A DNA stretch of 64,000 nucleotides from an uncultured Oscillospiraceae bacterium (GTDB lineage Bacteria > Bacillota > Clostridia > Oscillospirales > Ruminococcaceae): NCBI GenBank assembly GCA_934526065.1, contig CAKSZX010000008.1, forward strand, positions 51,356-115,355, written 5' to 3'. Shown piece by piece: positions 49,459-58,700 of this stretch. A program made the translations under genes and the position numbers. The notes beneath the pieces are model-generated. The model made no database searches. It was not told the DNA's origin and saw only the letters and a program-made list of their open reading frames with translations. The stretch's first letter is position 1; the number at the start of each line of letters is the position of its first letter.

Positions 49459-49486
49459 CCGACGCAAATATTGCGTCGGTTTTTTT
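49459..49486 (+). terminator. Terminator of the tRNA cluster
   Basis: CCGACGCAA-ATA-TTGCGTCGG (9 bp) followed by TTTTTTT. Confidence 0.92.
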
Positions 49487-49835
49487 GTGTTTTAACGGGA
49501 GTATAAAAGCCTGTTTATCTAATGACTTGTTAAGTAATTAACGAATAATTCGATAAAAATTATGCCCATTACAAAAATTTTCATTATGATTTGTATAACT
49601 TATCTATCATATCTTTTTACAGGTAAAATTTTTTTACATTGAACTTATACAATTGACAATAGTATATATTTGTCACAAATGTAGAAATAAAATGTTTCAT
49701 ATTGAAAAGTACTATTTCAAGTGATACCATATAGGCACAAAACAACTTATCATACAAGTGACAAGTACACATCTTGTTATATACGGATGATTGTGATATG
49801 ATTAAGAAAAGTATCACATTCAGAGGTAAATAACA
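49487..49835. promoter_or_regulatory. Upstream region of the GntR gene with an inverted repeat
   Basis: A very AT-rich stretch without a gene. TGTGATA (49792-49798) and TATCACA (49812-49818) form a perfect 7-bp inverted repeat with 13-nt spacer, 18 nt before the GntR start codon. An autoregulatory site is plausible. Confidence 0.45.
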
Positions 49836-50504
49836 ATGATAAACAGAATAGTTAAAAGCAGTGTGCCGCAACAGGTGTTTGATATACTGCGAAAGGAAAT
49901 TGTAAACGGAACATATCCGATAGGCTCAAAATTGCCAAGCGAAAACGAACTCGTGGAAATGCTTGGGGTTTCAAGGCCGTCAATAAAGTCGGCAATTCAC
50001 CAACTTGCATTTATGGGTATGGTGGAAACCAAAGCTGGCGACGGTACTTATGTTAAAAATTTTAGCACCGGTGAGTATCTCAGTAAAGTGATAGATTTTG
50101 CCATAGAGCCGGAAAACGAAGATGAGCTTATAGAGTATCGCATTCAAATGGAGATTAACAACGCCATTTTGGCAATGCGCCACGCCACGGAAGAAGATTT
50201 TCGGGAAATGTACAAAATTTTGGATTTAATGGAGATTTCTTATGCCGATAAGAATGTAGAGGAACATTCAAAGTACGATTTTCAACTGCATTATCAAATC
50301 TGTAAGGCCACACACAATCGGTATTTCAAATTTCTGTTTGAGGCTTTTGAAGATATTGCCTATATGCAGATTTTTGAAAAAAATAAGGGCTTTTTTATGA
50401 AAGCCCAAACACCGGATATTCACCGTGATTTAATCGATGCCATAAAAAATAAAGATCAGAACAAGGTGTCGGAAATTTATCGGTTTAAGTTCAGAAAAAA
50501 ATAA
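49836..50504 (+). CDS. GntR family regulator, FadR (FCD) subfamily
   Basis: A 222-aa regulator. Residues about 8-75 form the GntR winged helix (VFDILRKEIVNGTYPIGSKLPSENELVEMLGVSRPSIKSAI), and the rest is a helical FCD ligand domain containing YRIQMEINNAILAM, FQLHYQICKATHN and IHRDLIDAIKNKD, with the His/Asp/Glu metal-site positions. FCD regulators usually sense small carboxylates. It directly precedes an enolase-superfamily gene and a permease, so the ligand is probably that pathway's substrate. Start follows AGAGGT. Confidence 0.92.
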   Translation: MINRIVKSSVPQQVFDILRKEIVNGTYPIGSKLPSENELVEMLGVSRPSIKSAIHQLAFMGMVETKAGDGTYVKNFSTGEYLSKVIDFAIEPENEDELIEYRIQMEINNAILAMRHATEEDFREMYKILDLMEISYADKNVEEHSKYDFQLHYQICKATHNRYFKFLFEAFEDIAYMQIFEKNKGFFMKAQTPDIHRDLIDAIKNKDQNKVSEIYRFKFRKK

Positions 50505-50549
50505 ACGACTGACCGAATGTCAAATATACCTTTAAAAATGCCGAAAGCT

Positions 50550-50593
50550 TTTAATTATCCTAAAACGGTAATTAAATATGCTGTCGGCATATT
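50550..50593. promoter_or_regulatory. Paired inverted repeats before the enolase-superfamily gene
   Basis: TTTAATTA (50550-50557) with TAATTAAA (50569-50576), and AATATGC (50575-50581) with GCATATT (50587-50593) spaced by TGTCG. Both lie in the 122-nt gap after gntR and are candidate GntR operators. Confidence 0.45.
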
Positions 50594-50626
50594 ATTTTTA
50601 TAAAAACAGAAAAGAGGTATTATTTT

Positions 50627-51808
50627 ATGAAAATTACATCAGTTGACGTTATCAAGTTAAAGGAGCTTGTTTACAGCTCGCAAATTCCCGTGCTGTGCCG
50701 CATTAACACTGACGAGGGAATTTACGGCTACGGCGAGGCCGGTGTGTCTATTATGAATTTTACGCTGGGTTCTTACGAAATTTTAAAGCTTATGAGCAAA
50801 TCTCTTATAGGTAGGGATCCGCTGGATATTGACAAAATTTACTATGATTTGTCACATACATTTTGGGCACAGGGCAACGGCGGCGTTATAATGTCTGCAA
50901 TTTCCGCAATAGACACGGCTCTTTGGGATATTAAGGCGAAGTATTTTAAGGTTCCGCTCTATAAGCTTTTAGGCGGTAAACACCGTGATAAACTTCGCTG
51001 CTATGCTTCACAGCTGCAAAACGGTTGGGGCTACGAGGAGTTTATGAAAGCGCCGGGCAGCATTGAATTTTTGACAGAAGCTTGCAAAAAGGCTGTTTCG
51101 GAAGGATATACGGCGGTTAAAATTGACTTTACGGGAAAGGATGCAGACGGTAAAAGACTTTCTGCGGAAATGCAGAGAAACTGGCTTACACCTGATGTTT
51201 TAAAACTGTTTGAGGCAAGAGTAAAAGCGGCCAGAGAGGCAGTTGGCCCGGATGTTGACATTATTATGGAAAACCATTGCAACACAAGTAATATTACCGC
51301 TGTTCAGTTTGCAAAAGTTGCGGAAAAATACAACATAATGTTTCTTGAAGAACCCTGCAATCCGATGAGCCCGGAAGAACATCTTAAAATAAGCCAAAGA
51401 ACTTCCATACCTGTTGCGACAGGTGAAAGAACATATACAAGATGGGGCTATTTGCCGATTTTGTCAAACGGTTCCGTGTCTGTTATTCAGCCGGATTTGG
51501 GCAACTGCGGCGGTGTTACCGAGGGCAGAAAGATATGCGACCTTGCCGAAACATTCGGCGTAGCCGTACAGACCCACACATGTAACACACCTATAAGTGT
51601 GGCTGTGTCACTGCATTTGGAAGCTGCAATTCCAAACTTTATTATTCACGAACACCACACGGTAAATACACTGAAATGTGTAAGAGATCTTTGCGTTTAT
51701 GATTACCAGCCTGTGAACGGTTATTTTGAAATACCGGAAATCCCCGGTATAGGCAATGAGCTGTCACAGCGGGCGCTGGATGAAGCTCAAATAGAAACAA
51801 TAAAGTAA
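50627..51808 (+). CDS. Enolase superfamily enzyme, mandelate racemase/muconate lactonizing type
   Basis: A 393-aa enzyme with the N-terminal capping domain and the (beta/alpha)7-beta barrel. The base motif is AVKIDFTGKD; metal ligands are the Glu in IIMENHC, the Glu in FLEEPC and the Glu in ATGERTY; HTCNTP supplies the catalytic His. It resembles sugar-acid dehydratases (galactonate/gluconate type), but the neighbour is an amino-acid-type permease, so an amino acid derivative or a betaine is also possible. RBS GAGGT. Second gene of the gntR-enolase-permease cassette. Confidence 0.88.
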   Translation: MKITSVDVIKLKELVYSSQIPVLCRINTDEGIYGYGEAGVSIMNFTLGSYEILKLMSKSLIGRDPLDIDKIYYDLSHTFWAQGNGGVIMSAISAIDTALWDIKAKYFKVPLYKLLGGKHRDKLRCYASQLQNGWGYEEFMKAPGSIEFLTEACKKAVSEGYTAVKIDFTGKDADGKRLSAEMQRNWLTPDVLKLFEARVKAAREAVGPDVDIIMENHCNTSNITAVQFAKVAEKYNIMFLEEPCNPMSPEEHLKISQRTSIPVATGERTYTRWGYLPILSNGSVSVIQPDLGNCGGVTEGRKICDLAETFGVAVQTHTCNTPISVAVSLHLEAAIPNFIIHEHHTVNTLKCVRDLCVYDYQPVNGYFEIPEIPGIGNELSQRALDEAQIETIK

Positions 51809-51852
51809 ATTTTTTAGATAACCTTTTCCGAAATGAAAGGAGGAAAAGCATT

Positions 51853-53190
51853 ATGGGAGCAACTCAAAAATCAAAGTCCGAAGGATTCGGTATGTGGACC
51901 CTTGTATTTATGGGCGTGGGTTCAGTTATAGGGGCAGGTATAGTCAGCTATGTGGGCATTGCGGTAGGATATACCGGCCGTGCAACGTGGATTGCCTATG
52001 CAGCAGCTATTCTGCTTGGTTTTTTGGCAAACTTACCGCTTATTCTCATGTCATCGGCTGCAAGAATTAAGGGCGGAAACTACTCATTTATGTCAACTAC
52101 TTTGGGTGACACCCTCGGCGGGTTTTACGGAATAGCCAATACGCTTTCCGTACTTGTTTTTTCAAATTTTGCATTGTCATTCGGTTTGTATATGAACATA
52201 GTAATACCGCAAATTTCTCAAAAAATGTGGGCTTTTATAGGAATAACGGTATTTTATATCATAAATATGTTCGGTTCAAATTTCATGGCTAAAATACAAA
52301 ACTATCTGTCGGTTATTCTTATAGCGGGTTTGTTGTTATTGGGTATCTTCGGCATTATGAATGCAAGACCCGATTCCCTAAATATAACGCAAGATGGTTA
52401 TTTCATGGGCGGCAAGGACGGTTTCTATCAGGCTGTTATGGTACTTATGTCGTCAACCCAGGGTTACACCCTTATAACGGCTATGTCCGGCCAGTGCAAA
52501 GACCCTAAAAAGGATATGCCGAGGGCATTCTTTATAATTCCGCTTATACTTGTTATCATCTACTGTTCGGTAGGATTTGCAATGTCAAATGTTCTGCCGG
52601 TAGAAGAAACAGCCAATCAAACCCTTGTTGCGGTTGCAAGCGTGCTGTTTAACCCTGTTGTAACCACAATATTTGTTTTTGCGGGTCCGGTTATGGCTTT
52701 GTGCACAACGATGAACTCATCCTTTGCGATTTTTGAAAGACCCCTTAACCAGGTTACGGCCGACGGTTGGCTGCCTCGGTCATTGGGCAAAAAGAATAAA
52801 CACGGTGTTGCGTACGTATACATGACGATAATATATCTGATAGGCATAATTCCGATGCTTAGCGGATTGTCGATAAAAGTCATAGTTTCAAATACAACAT
52901 TTGTTTCCTCTATTTTGAATATTCTTCTCTGTATCGGTATATACAGATACCCTAAAACAATGGAGGGTGCTTGGGACAACAGAAGCATAAAAATACCCAT
53001 GTGGGGATTTAAGATTTCCTGCCTGGTGTGCTTGCTTATAAGAATATTCCTTATTTGGCGCTCCCTTAAAACCGCCAATATAACCATGATAGTATGTTCT
53101 CTTTTGGCTATTTTAGTATTCCTCGGATATTGCTTTGCAAGAAGAAAGACAGGAAAGGTTCATGTAACAAAGAGCTGGGAACTGCAATGA
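51853..53190 (+). CDS. APC superfamily permease
   Basis: A 445-aa, 12-helix amino acid/polyamine/organocation carrier. Helix 1 reads FMGVGSVIGAGIVSYVGIAVG with the unwound GxG substrate motif of the LeuT fold; MSSTQGYTLITAMSGQCKDPKKDMPRA matches the APC helix 6-7 region. It starts 44 nt after the enolase-family gene with GGAGG upstream, so it is cotranscribed and probably imports that enzyme's substrate. Specificity is not determinable from sequence. A strong terminator ends the operon. Confidence 0.88.
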   Translation: MGATQKSKSEGFGMWTLVFMGVGSVIGAGIVSYVGIAVGYTGRATWIAYAAAILLGFLANLPLILMSSAARIKGGNYSFMSTTLGDTLGGFYGIANTLSVLVFSNFALSFGLYMNIVIPQISQKMWAFIGITVFYIINMFGSNFMAKIQNYLSVILIAGLLLLGIFGIMNARPDSLNITQDGYFMGGKDGFYQAVMVLMSSTQGYTLITAMSGQCKDPKKDMPRAFFIIPLILVIIYCSVGFAMSNVLPVEETANQTLVAVASVLFNPVVTTIFVFAGPVMALCTTMNSSFAIFERPLNQVTADGWLPRSLGKKNKHGVAYVYMTIIYLIGIIPMLSGLSIKVIVSNTTFVSSILNILLCIGIYRYPKTMEGAWDNRSIKIPMWGFKISCLVCLLIRIFLIWRSLKTANITMIVCSLLAILVFLGYCFARRKTGKVHVTKSWELQ

Positions 53191-53238
53191 TTTAACAATC
53201 CGAAATGATTCTTAGCGTATATATTTTTTCCTTTTGAA

Positions 53239-53270
53239 AAAGTGCGGGGTGTTGTCCCCGCACTTTTTGC
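53239..53270 (+). terminator. Terminator of the GntR-enolase-permease cassette
   Basis: AAAGTGCGGGG / CCCCGCACTTT (11 bp, 6-nt loop) followed by TTGC. Confidence 0.92.
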
Positions 53271-53455
53271 ACACCTCACAAAAAATATGAATATGCAAAA
53301 ATTATTTAATTTTATTCTCTTTGTTTTGCAAATTTTATTGATTAAAATAACATCAAATTAACTTTATGCTTTGTTTATAAAGTGATGAATTGTGAAATTT
53401 AAACCAAAAATTTAGAATTTATTCTTTACTTTATTAACTAATTTTAAATATTAGC

Positions 53456-53483
53456 TTGCAAAATGTGTAAAATTTGTTATAAT
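53456..53483 (+). promoter_or_regulatory. Promoter of the DUF5058 operon
   Basis: TTGCAA, 16-nt spacer, perfect TATAAT (53478-53483). The rest of the upstream gap (from 53271) is AT-rich and holds no gene. Confidence 0.6.
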
Positions 53484-53499
53484 AAATATTACTTTGTCA

Positions 53500-53549
53500 G
53501 CCGCATAGCGGCGCAAAACCGCATAAAGGTATTAAATCTGCTGCGGTTT
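53500..53549 (+). promoter_or_regulatory. Structured leader of the DUF5058 operon
   Basis: Two hairpins in the 90-nt leader: GCCGC-ATA-GCGGC (53500-53512), and AAACCGCA / TGCGGTTT (53516-53523 with 53542-53549). The second does not run into a T-tract, and AAAAGGAG follows. A regulatory leader is possible; I do not recognise a known riboswitch. Confidence 0.4.
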
Positions 53550-53574
53550 ACAGTATATTAAAAGGAGAATAAAA

Positions 53575-54294
53575 ATGCAAACTTATGTGGATCTTTCCGG
53601 CAGCGGATTGCTTTATGCTTTGGTTATTGCCGGCCTCGTATTTGTTGCCGTTTTGTGCGTTATTTTTTACCGCAAAACTTACAAAAGAGCTCTTGAATTG
53701 GGTATCACAAAGGACACACTTTCAAGAATTAACAAAAACACAATATCCCTTACGATAGTTCCTTCAATTTCTATCGTAATCGGTCTTTTCACACTTTCTA
53801 CGGTTATCGGTATTCCTTGGTCTTGGTTCCGTCTTTCGGTTGTTGGCTCCGTTACTTACGAACTTATGGCTGCACAGATGGCCACAGCCTCTTTGGGATT
53901 TGAACAGATGACAGACGCCATGGCTTCCGACGCTTCTACATTCGGTGCTGTTATGATTGTTATGAGCGTCGGTATCATCGCAGGTATCGTTACCAATACC
54001 ATTATCGGTAAAACTCTCACCACAAAAATGGGTGAGGCCGGCCAAAAAGAAGGCGCTTTCGGCCCGATTATGAACGGCTGTTTCATGCTTGCTCTTATGG
54101 GCGTTATGCTTCCTTTCCAGGCGGTTCAAGGCCGGACAACCGTTGCGGTTATGGCAACAAGCGTTGTTATTTCACTTCTCATAAGCCTTATTGTTAAAAA
54201 GACAGGCGCAACATGGCTTGCAAACTTTACAATGGCTTTCACACTTATCCTGGGCATGGCTTCCGCCTTGTTCTGGACAGGAATTTTCGGTTAA
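53575..54294 (+). CDS. DUF5058 family membrane protein
   Basis: A 239-aa protein with about six membrane segments, recognised as DUF5058 from its overall pattern (LLYALVIAGLVFVAVL, TISLTIVPSISIVIGLFTLSTVIGIPWSWFRLS, GPIMNGCFMLALMGVMLPFQ). The family has no tested function; gene pairs with another membrane protein and frequent M20 peptidase neighbours suggest a transporter for a peptide-like substrate. Strong AAAAGGAG. It leads a two-gene operon with the next gene 14 nt downstream. Confidence 0.75.
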   Translation: MQTYVDLSGSGLLYALVIAGLVFVAVLCVIFYRKTYKRALELGITKDTLSRINKNTISLTIVPSISIVIGLFTLSTVIGIPWSWFRLSVVGSVTYELMAAQMATASLGFEQMTDAMASDASTFGAVMIVMSVGIIAGIVTNTIIGKTLTTKMGEAGQKEGAFGPIMNGCFMLALMGVMLPFQAVQGRTTVAVMATSVVISLLISLIVKKTGATWLANFTMAFTLILGMASALFWTGIFG

Positions 54295-54308
54295 GGGGGT
54301 AACTTATA

Positions 54309-55031
54309 ATGCAGGACGAAAAGAAATATAATGACAGTATTCACTTTATAGGTCGTGTGGGCAGTATTATAGCTGTTGCCTTTATGATTGGTATTCCGGT
54401 TGTTGTTTGTGCGGTTTACAAATGTTTCCCGGATATGAAAACGGTTGCAGGTGCCGCAGGTACTCTGTTGGCAATATTTGTTCCGACAGCTATTTCGGAA
54501 GTTATTTCCTACGCACCTATCTTGGGCTCCGCTTCATACATAACATTTATCACAGGTAATGTTCTCAACCTCAAATTGCCTGTTGCGATTTCCGCACAGC
54601 AAATTGCCGGTGTTGAGCCCAACACACCTGAATCTGATGCCATCACAACAATGTCTATCGCTCTTTCATCACTTGAAACTATTATAATTATTGCTTTGGG
54701 TGTTGTTTTGCTTAAACCTTTGCAGCCTGTTCTTACATTGCCGGCTATTAAAACAGCTACGGCATACATGGTTCCGGCTTTGTTCGGCGGCTTGTTGCTG
54801 GGCGTTTACACACAGACAGGCAAGACATATATAAAGAACAAAAATCTTATTGCGCTTTTGCCTTTGGTTCTTGTAAGTATCGGTCTTGTTGTTTGGCCTA
54901 AACTTGCAGGCTACCAGGGTTATGCAATTTTGGTTATGATTGTTGTAACTGTTGCTTGGGCATACCTTTTGTTTAAAAAAGGCGTTGTTAAAGTGGTTAC
55001 AAGAGGCCAAGAAAATAAAGAAGAAAAGTAA
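54309..55031 (+). CDS. Membrane partner of the DUF5058 protein
   Basis: A 240-aa membrane protein with about seven hydrophobic segments. Notable conserved-looking patches are GSASYITFITGNVLNLKLP, a half-helical loop, and GGLLLGVYTQTGKTYIKNK. It begins after a GGGGGT ribosome site and is clearly translated with the DUF5058 gene. Similar lengths and tight linkage suggest a two-component membrane complex, possibly a secondary transporter split over two chains. I do not know a family name. Confidence 0.65.
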   Translation: MQDEKKYNDSIHFIGRVGSIIAVAFMIGIPVVVCAVYKCFPDMKTVAGAAGTLLAIFVPTAISEVISYAPILGSASYITFITGNVLNLKLPVAISAQQIAGVEPNTPESDAITTMSIALSSLETIIIIALGVVLLKPLQPVLTLPAIKTATAYMVPALFGGLLLGVYTQTGKTYIKNKNLIALLPLVLVSIGLVVWPKLAGYQGYAILVMIVVTVAWAYLLFKKGVVKVVTRGQENKEEK

Positions 55032-55051
55032 TAAAAACTTTTTGAATAACG

Positions 55052-55080
55052 AAACGCAGGGCAAAAACCCTGCGTTTTAT
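55052..55080. terminator. Terminator between the DUF5058 operon and spoVT
   Basis: AAACGCAGGG / CCCTGCGTTT (10 bp, 6-nt loop) followed by TATTTTTA; between convergent genes. Confidence 0.9.
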
Positions 55081-55082
55081 TT

Positions 55083-55622
55083 TTATTCTATATTTTTAAC
55101 AAGAAGAGATGCGGCAAACTGTAAAAGGGTCTTATTATCGTCGGATAATGTCTCCCTTTCACCGCCCAAAAGCATAAGTGCCCCGGGGCAGTCGCCGTTT
55201 GCGCTTACAAGTGGCATTATGGCCAGGCAAATAAAAGGGGAGTTTTCACATGGGCGTATCGGATTATCTTCCTGCCCGGTTCTGTAATAGGGCGTTCTTT
55301 TCTGTATAAAAAAGGATATTTCCGGGGAAATGAGCGAATTTTCACAATCGTATTTCTTTTCGCCGCCAAAGGCCGTTATTTTTTCGCCGTCACACACGGC
55401 GCATCTGACCCCTGCACTTTTGTAAACACCGGTGGCGCAGTCCTTGGCAAGAGATGTAAGCCCTGCCATAATGGAATACTTTTTCAATATTACTTCGCCG
55501 CCCCGATCGGTAAAAATTTCCAACGGGTCCCCCTCACGCATTCTCAGGTTGCGCCTTATTTCTTTTGGAATTACTATTCTGCCCAAATCATCTATTCTTC
55601 TTATTACGCCGGTCGCTCGCAT
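55083..55622 (-). CDS. spoVT: Stage V sporulation protein T (AbrB-type regulator)
   Basis: Forespore regulator that modulates sigma-G genes. Residues 1-50 are a swapped-hairpin AbrB domain (RATGVIRRIDDLGRIVIPKEIRRNLRMREGDPLEIF), and the rest is a GAF-like domain with CAVCDGEKITAF and GDCPGALML. This two-domain form and the 179-aa length are SpoVT rather than AbrB. The ATG at 55622 is 8 nt from GGGGG and matches the family start; upstream ATGs in the same frame are too close to the ribosome site. Monocistronic, divergent from addB. Confidence 0.93.
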   Translation of the reverse strand: MRATGVIRRIDDLGRIVIPKEIRRNLRMREGDPLEIFTDRGGEVILKKYSIMAGLTSLAKDCATGVYKSAGVRCAVCDGEKITAFGGEKKYDCENSLISPEISFFIQKRTPYYRTGQEDNPIRPCENSPFICLAIMPLVSANGDCPGALMLLGGERETLSDDNKTLLQFAASLLVKNIE

Positions 55623-55712
55623 ACACATTGCCCCCAAAGTCATTTGATATTAGTATGGCCTGCAAAGGCAGGTTTAATCAATAGGGCAAATGTGATATTT
55701 CAGTAAATAAAT

Positions 55713-55742
55713 TTGTAACTTTCAATGACAATATGCTATAAT
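55713..55742 (+). promoter_or_regulatory. Promoter of addBA
   Basis: TTGTAA, 18-nt spacer, perfect TATAAT (55737-55742). Confidence 0.6.
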
Positions 55743-55777
55743 CAAAATATATGACCGATTTTAAGGAGAGGCGCAAA

Positions 55778-58700
55778 ATGTTGAGATTGGTAATCGGCAC
55801 TGCCGGCACCGGCAAAAGCACATACATTAACGAAAAAATAATAGAAACCGCCAAAAACGGGCAAAAATGCCTGTTGCTTGTGCCGGAACAATTTTCAAAA
55901 ACAGGGGAAAGTTTGCTGTTTTCACGGCTTGATGACACCCGGGCAAATCTTGTTCAGCTTTTTACATTTACATCTCTTTTAAACGAGGCACGCACCGAAA
56001 CCGCAGGTCTTTCCGTAGTGCCACTTACGGCGGCAGGCAAGGCGGTTATGGCCCACCGTGCCATGATGAATTTAAAAAAACAACTTACCGTGTATTCAAG
56101 GCAGGTAAACAGTTTTAATTTCAGCTATGTTATGACCGGCACATTTGACGACTTAAAACGCAGCGGTTACGACAGCGCAAAATTCTATAAAACAGTGGAG
56201 AAAACCGCCGGGGAAAGCCCAAAGTTAAAAGAACTTAGCCTTATATACGCCGAATACGCCGGCCTTATGGGTGATAAATTTATAGACAGCGAAGATTTAT
56301 TGACCCTTTTGGCCGAAAATATGCCCACAAGATATACCGAGGAAATGAATATTTTTATTGACGGGTTTGAGAGCTTCAGCCGGGGGCAAATGGCTGTGAT
56401 AGAGCGTTTTTTAACCGACAGTCAAAGCGTAACGGTAGCACTTACCGCCGACGGTGAAACCGACAAAACAGGCGGTGTGGGCTGTTTTTCCTTTGTGCAA
56501 AAAACAATACGAGAACTTAAAAATCTTGCAAAACAGGTGAATGTAACCGTTGAACAGCCTGTTTTAATGGAAAATTCTGTTCGCTTTTTGAATAAAGATC
56601 TGCGCAGCGTCGATCTGTTTGTCCAGGGCAAAGGCGGCGGCTTAGTCGTCAACAGCGGAGTTGAAATGAGAAAATTCGACACCCAAAGCCGGGAGGTAAA
56701 CTTTGCCGTTGCCCATATAGGCAAGATGATAAGGGAAAAAGGCTACACTTACAACGATATTGCAATAGTTTGCCCACAGCTTGACAAGTACGAAAATCAG
56801 CTGCAGGAGAGCTTGACCCTTGCGGGTATGCCATATTTTATAGACGAAAACCGAATTATATCTTCCAGCAGTCCCATGGTTTTGTTCAAAACCGTCATAG
56901 AGATAATCTCTCGGGGGCTTACGGCGGAAAATTTTATAAAACTTTTAAAAAGCGGCCTTACAAAATTTGCCGATGATGACATAATAGAGCTTGAAAATTA
57001 CCTTTTTGTTTGGCGGGATTATGAGTTTGATTTTTCAAAAGATTTCACTCTTTCCCCGGGCGGCTTAAAGCCGGAGCCTACGGAAAGCGAAAAGGAATTG
57101 CTTGTAAAGCTAAATGCTTTGAGAAGGGAAGTTTACGATATATTTTCTTCTTTCGGCAGCGGCCAAAGCGCTAAATTGGCGGCGGATATACTTAAAAATT
57201 GCTATCGGCGGGTAATGGCTCTGGGGGCCGAGGACAAAGTAAGCAGCCTTGCGGCACAGATGCCCACAACACAGTCCGATTTGCTTATTCGTCAGTGGAA
57301 AGCGGCTGTGGATTGCCTTGACCGGCTTTACGATATAATGGGGGACGATGTTGTATCTCAGGAAGATCTTCGGGAATTGTTCAGCCTTATTGCCGAGGGT
57401 GTGCAAATCGGCTTTGCCCCGGAAACTCAAGACTGCCTGATGATAAGCCGGCCTAAGAGAATGAAACTCAATGCGGTTAAAGCGGTGTATATTTTAGGCG
57501 CCGCCGAGGGCTTTTTCCCGGCTGCCGCCACCGAACCCGGCTTGCTAAACGCCTATGACCGTGAAAATTTAAAAATAAATCTGAACAGCGATTTTAAAAA
57601 TCAGTTTGCCTTTGAAAATTTATACTATTACAAAGCTCTTACCACCGCAAGGGAGTATATGTTTATATCTTCCTGCAGGAAAAATATAGATGTTTTGCAA
57701 AAAATGTCCTCACGGGCGGAAAATATGGCCGCAGTTTTGCAAATTCCCACACCTGTCTTAAAAATCGAGGACTACCGGGTAACAAGAGAGTTTTTTGCCG
57801 ACAGTTTAAGTTTATTGGCGGACAATTCAAGCAGGGAAAGCCGGAAAAAGCTACTTGAAGATATAGGTGCAAATGTGGAAATCTCACAGGAGCATCAATT
57901 TGCCGTGGAAGATTTGGAATACCTTGCTTCGGTACTTGGGGATATTATAGAAATTACCCCTACCCATGTGGAAAACTACTACAAATGCCCGTTTATGTAC
58001 TTTTTAAACGGCGTGTTAAGGGTGCGCCCTTTGGAAAAGGCGGAATTCGGCCGGCGAATTGCCGGTGACTATATGCACTTTATAGCCCAGAGAGTCCTTG
58101 AAAAATACGGCCGGGACTATCCGTTACAGCCCTGGGAGAACATAGAAAAAGACATAGACCGGGCGGTAAAGGAATTTTTGGAAAAGAACTACCCAAGAGA
58201 AATTTACAACAATGTAAAATTTACATCCCAGTATCGGAATATGAGAGAAAACGCCGGTCGGTTTATGAAGTATATCTATTTTGAACAGGCAAGTTCTTCT
58301 TTTAAGCCCATCGCATATGAACTGCGAATAGGCGGCAAGGGTAAAGTGCCGCCACTGACCGTTACAACCGAAAGGGGCAACAGGGTAAACATTGCCGGTA
58401 TATGCGACAGGGTAGATGTTTACCGTGGAGAGGAAAAGGACTATTTAAGGGTTGTGGATTACAAAACCGGCAGCCGGAATTTCAGTCTAGACAGAATATA
58501 CAACGGCCTTTCCATGCAAATGCTGATATATATGTACGTGCTTATACGGCAGCAGTTTGCAAAAAAGGACAACCCTGTTTTGCCCGGCGGGGTGGTGTAT
58601 CAGCACTCGGATGCCGACGCATATTTTGACAAAAGCGAAACCGAGGCCAAACTTTACACGGCCGACGGAATGGCTTTGGCAGAGGAAGAAATTTGCCGTG

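Noticed and set aside
53484..53574. Possible known riboswitch in the DUF5058 leader
   Set aside because: Only two simple hairpins; no conserved riboswitch core (SAM, TPP, FMN, lysine, glycine, PreQ1) could be read.
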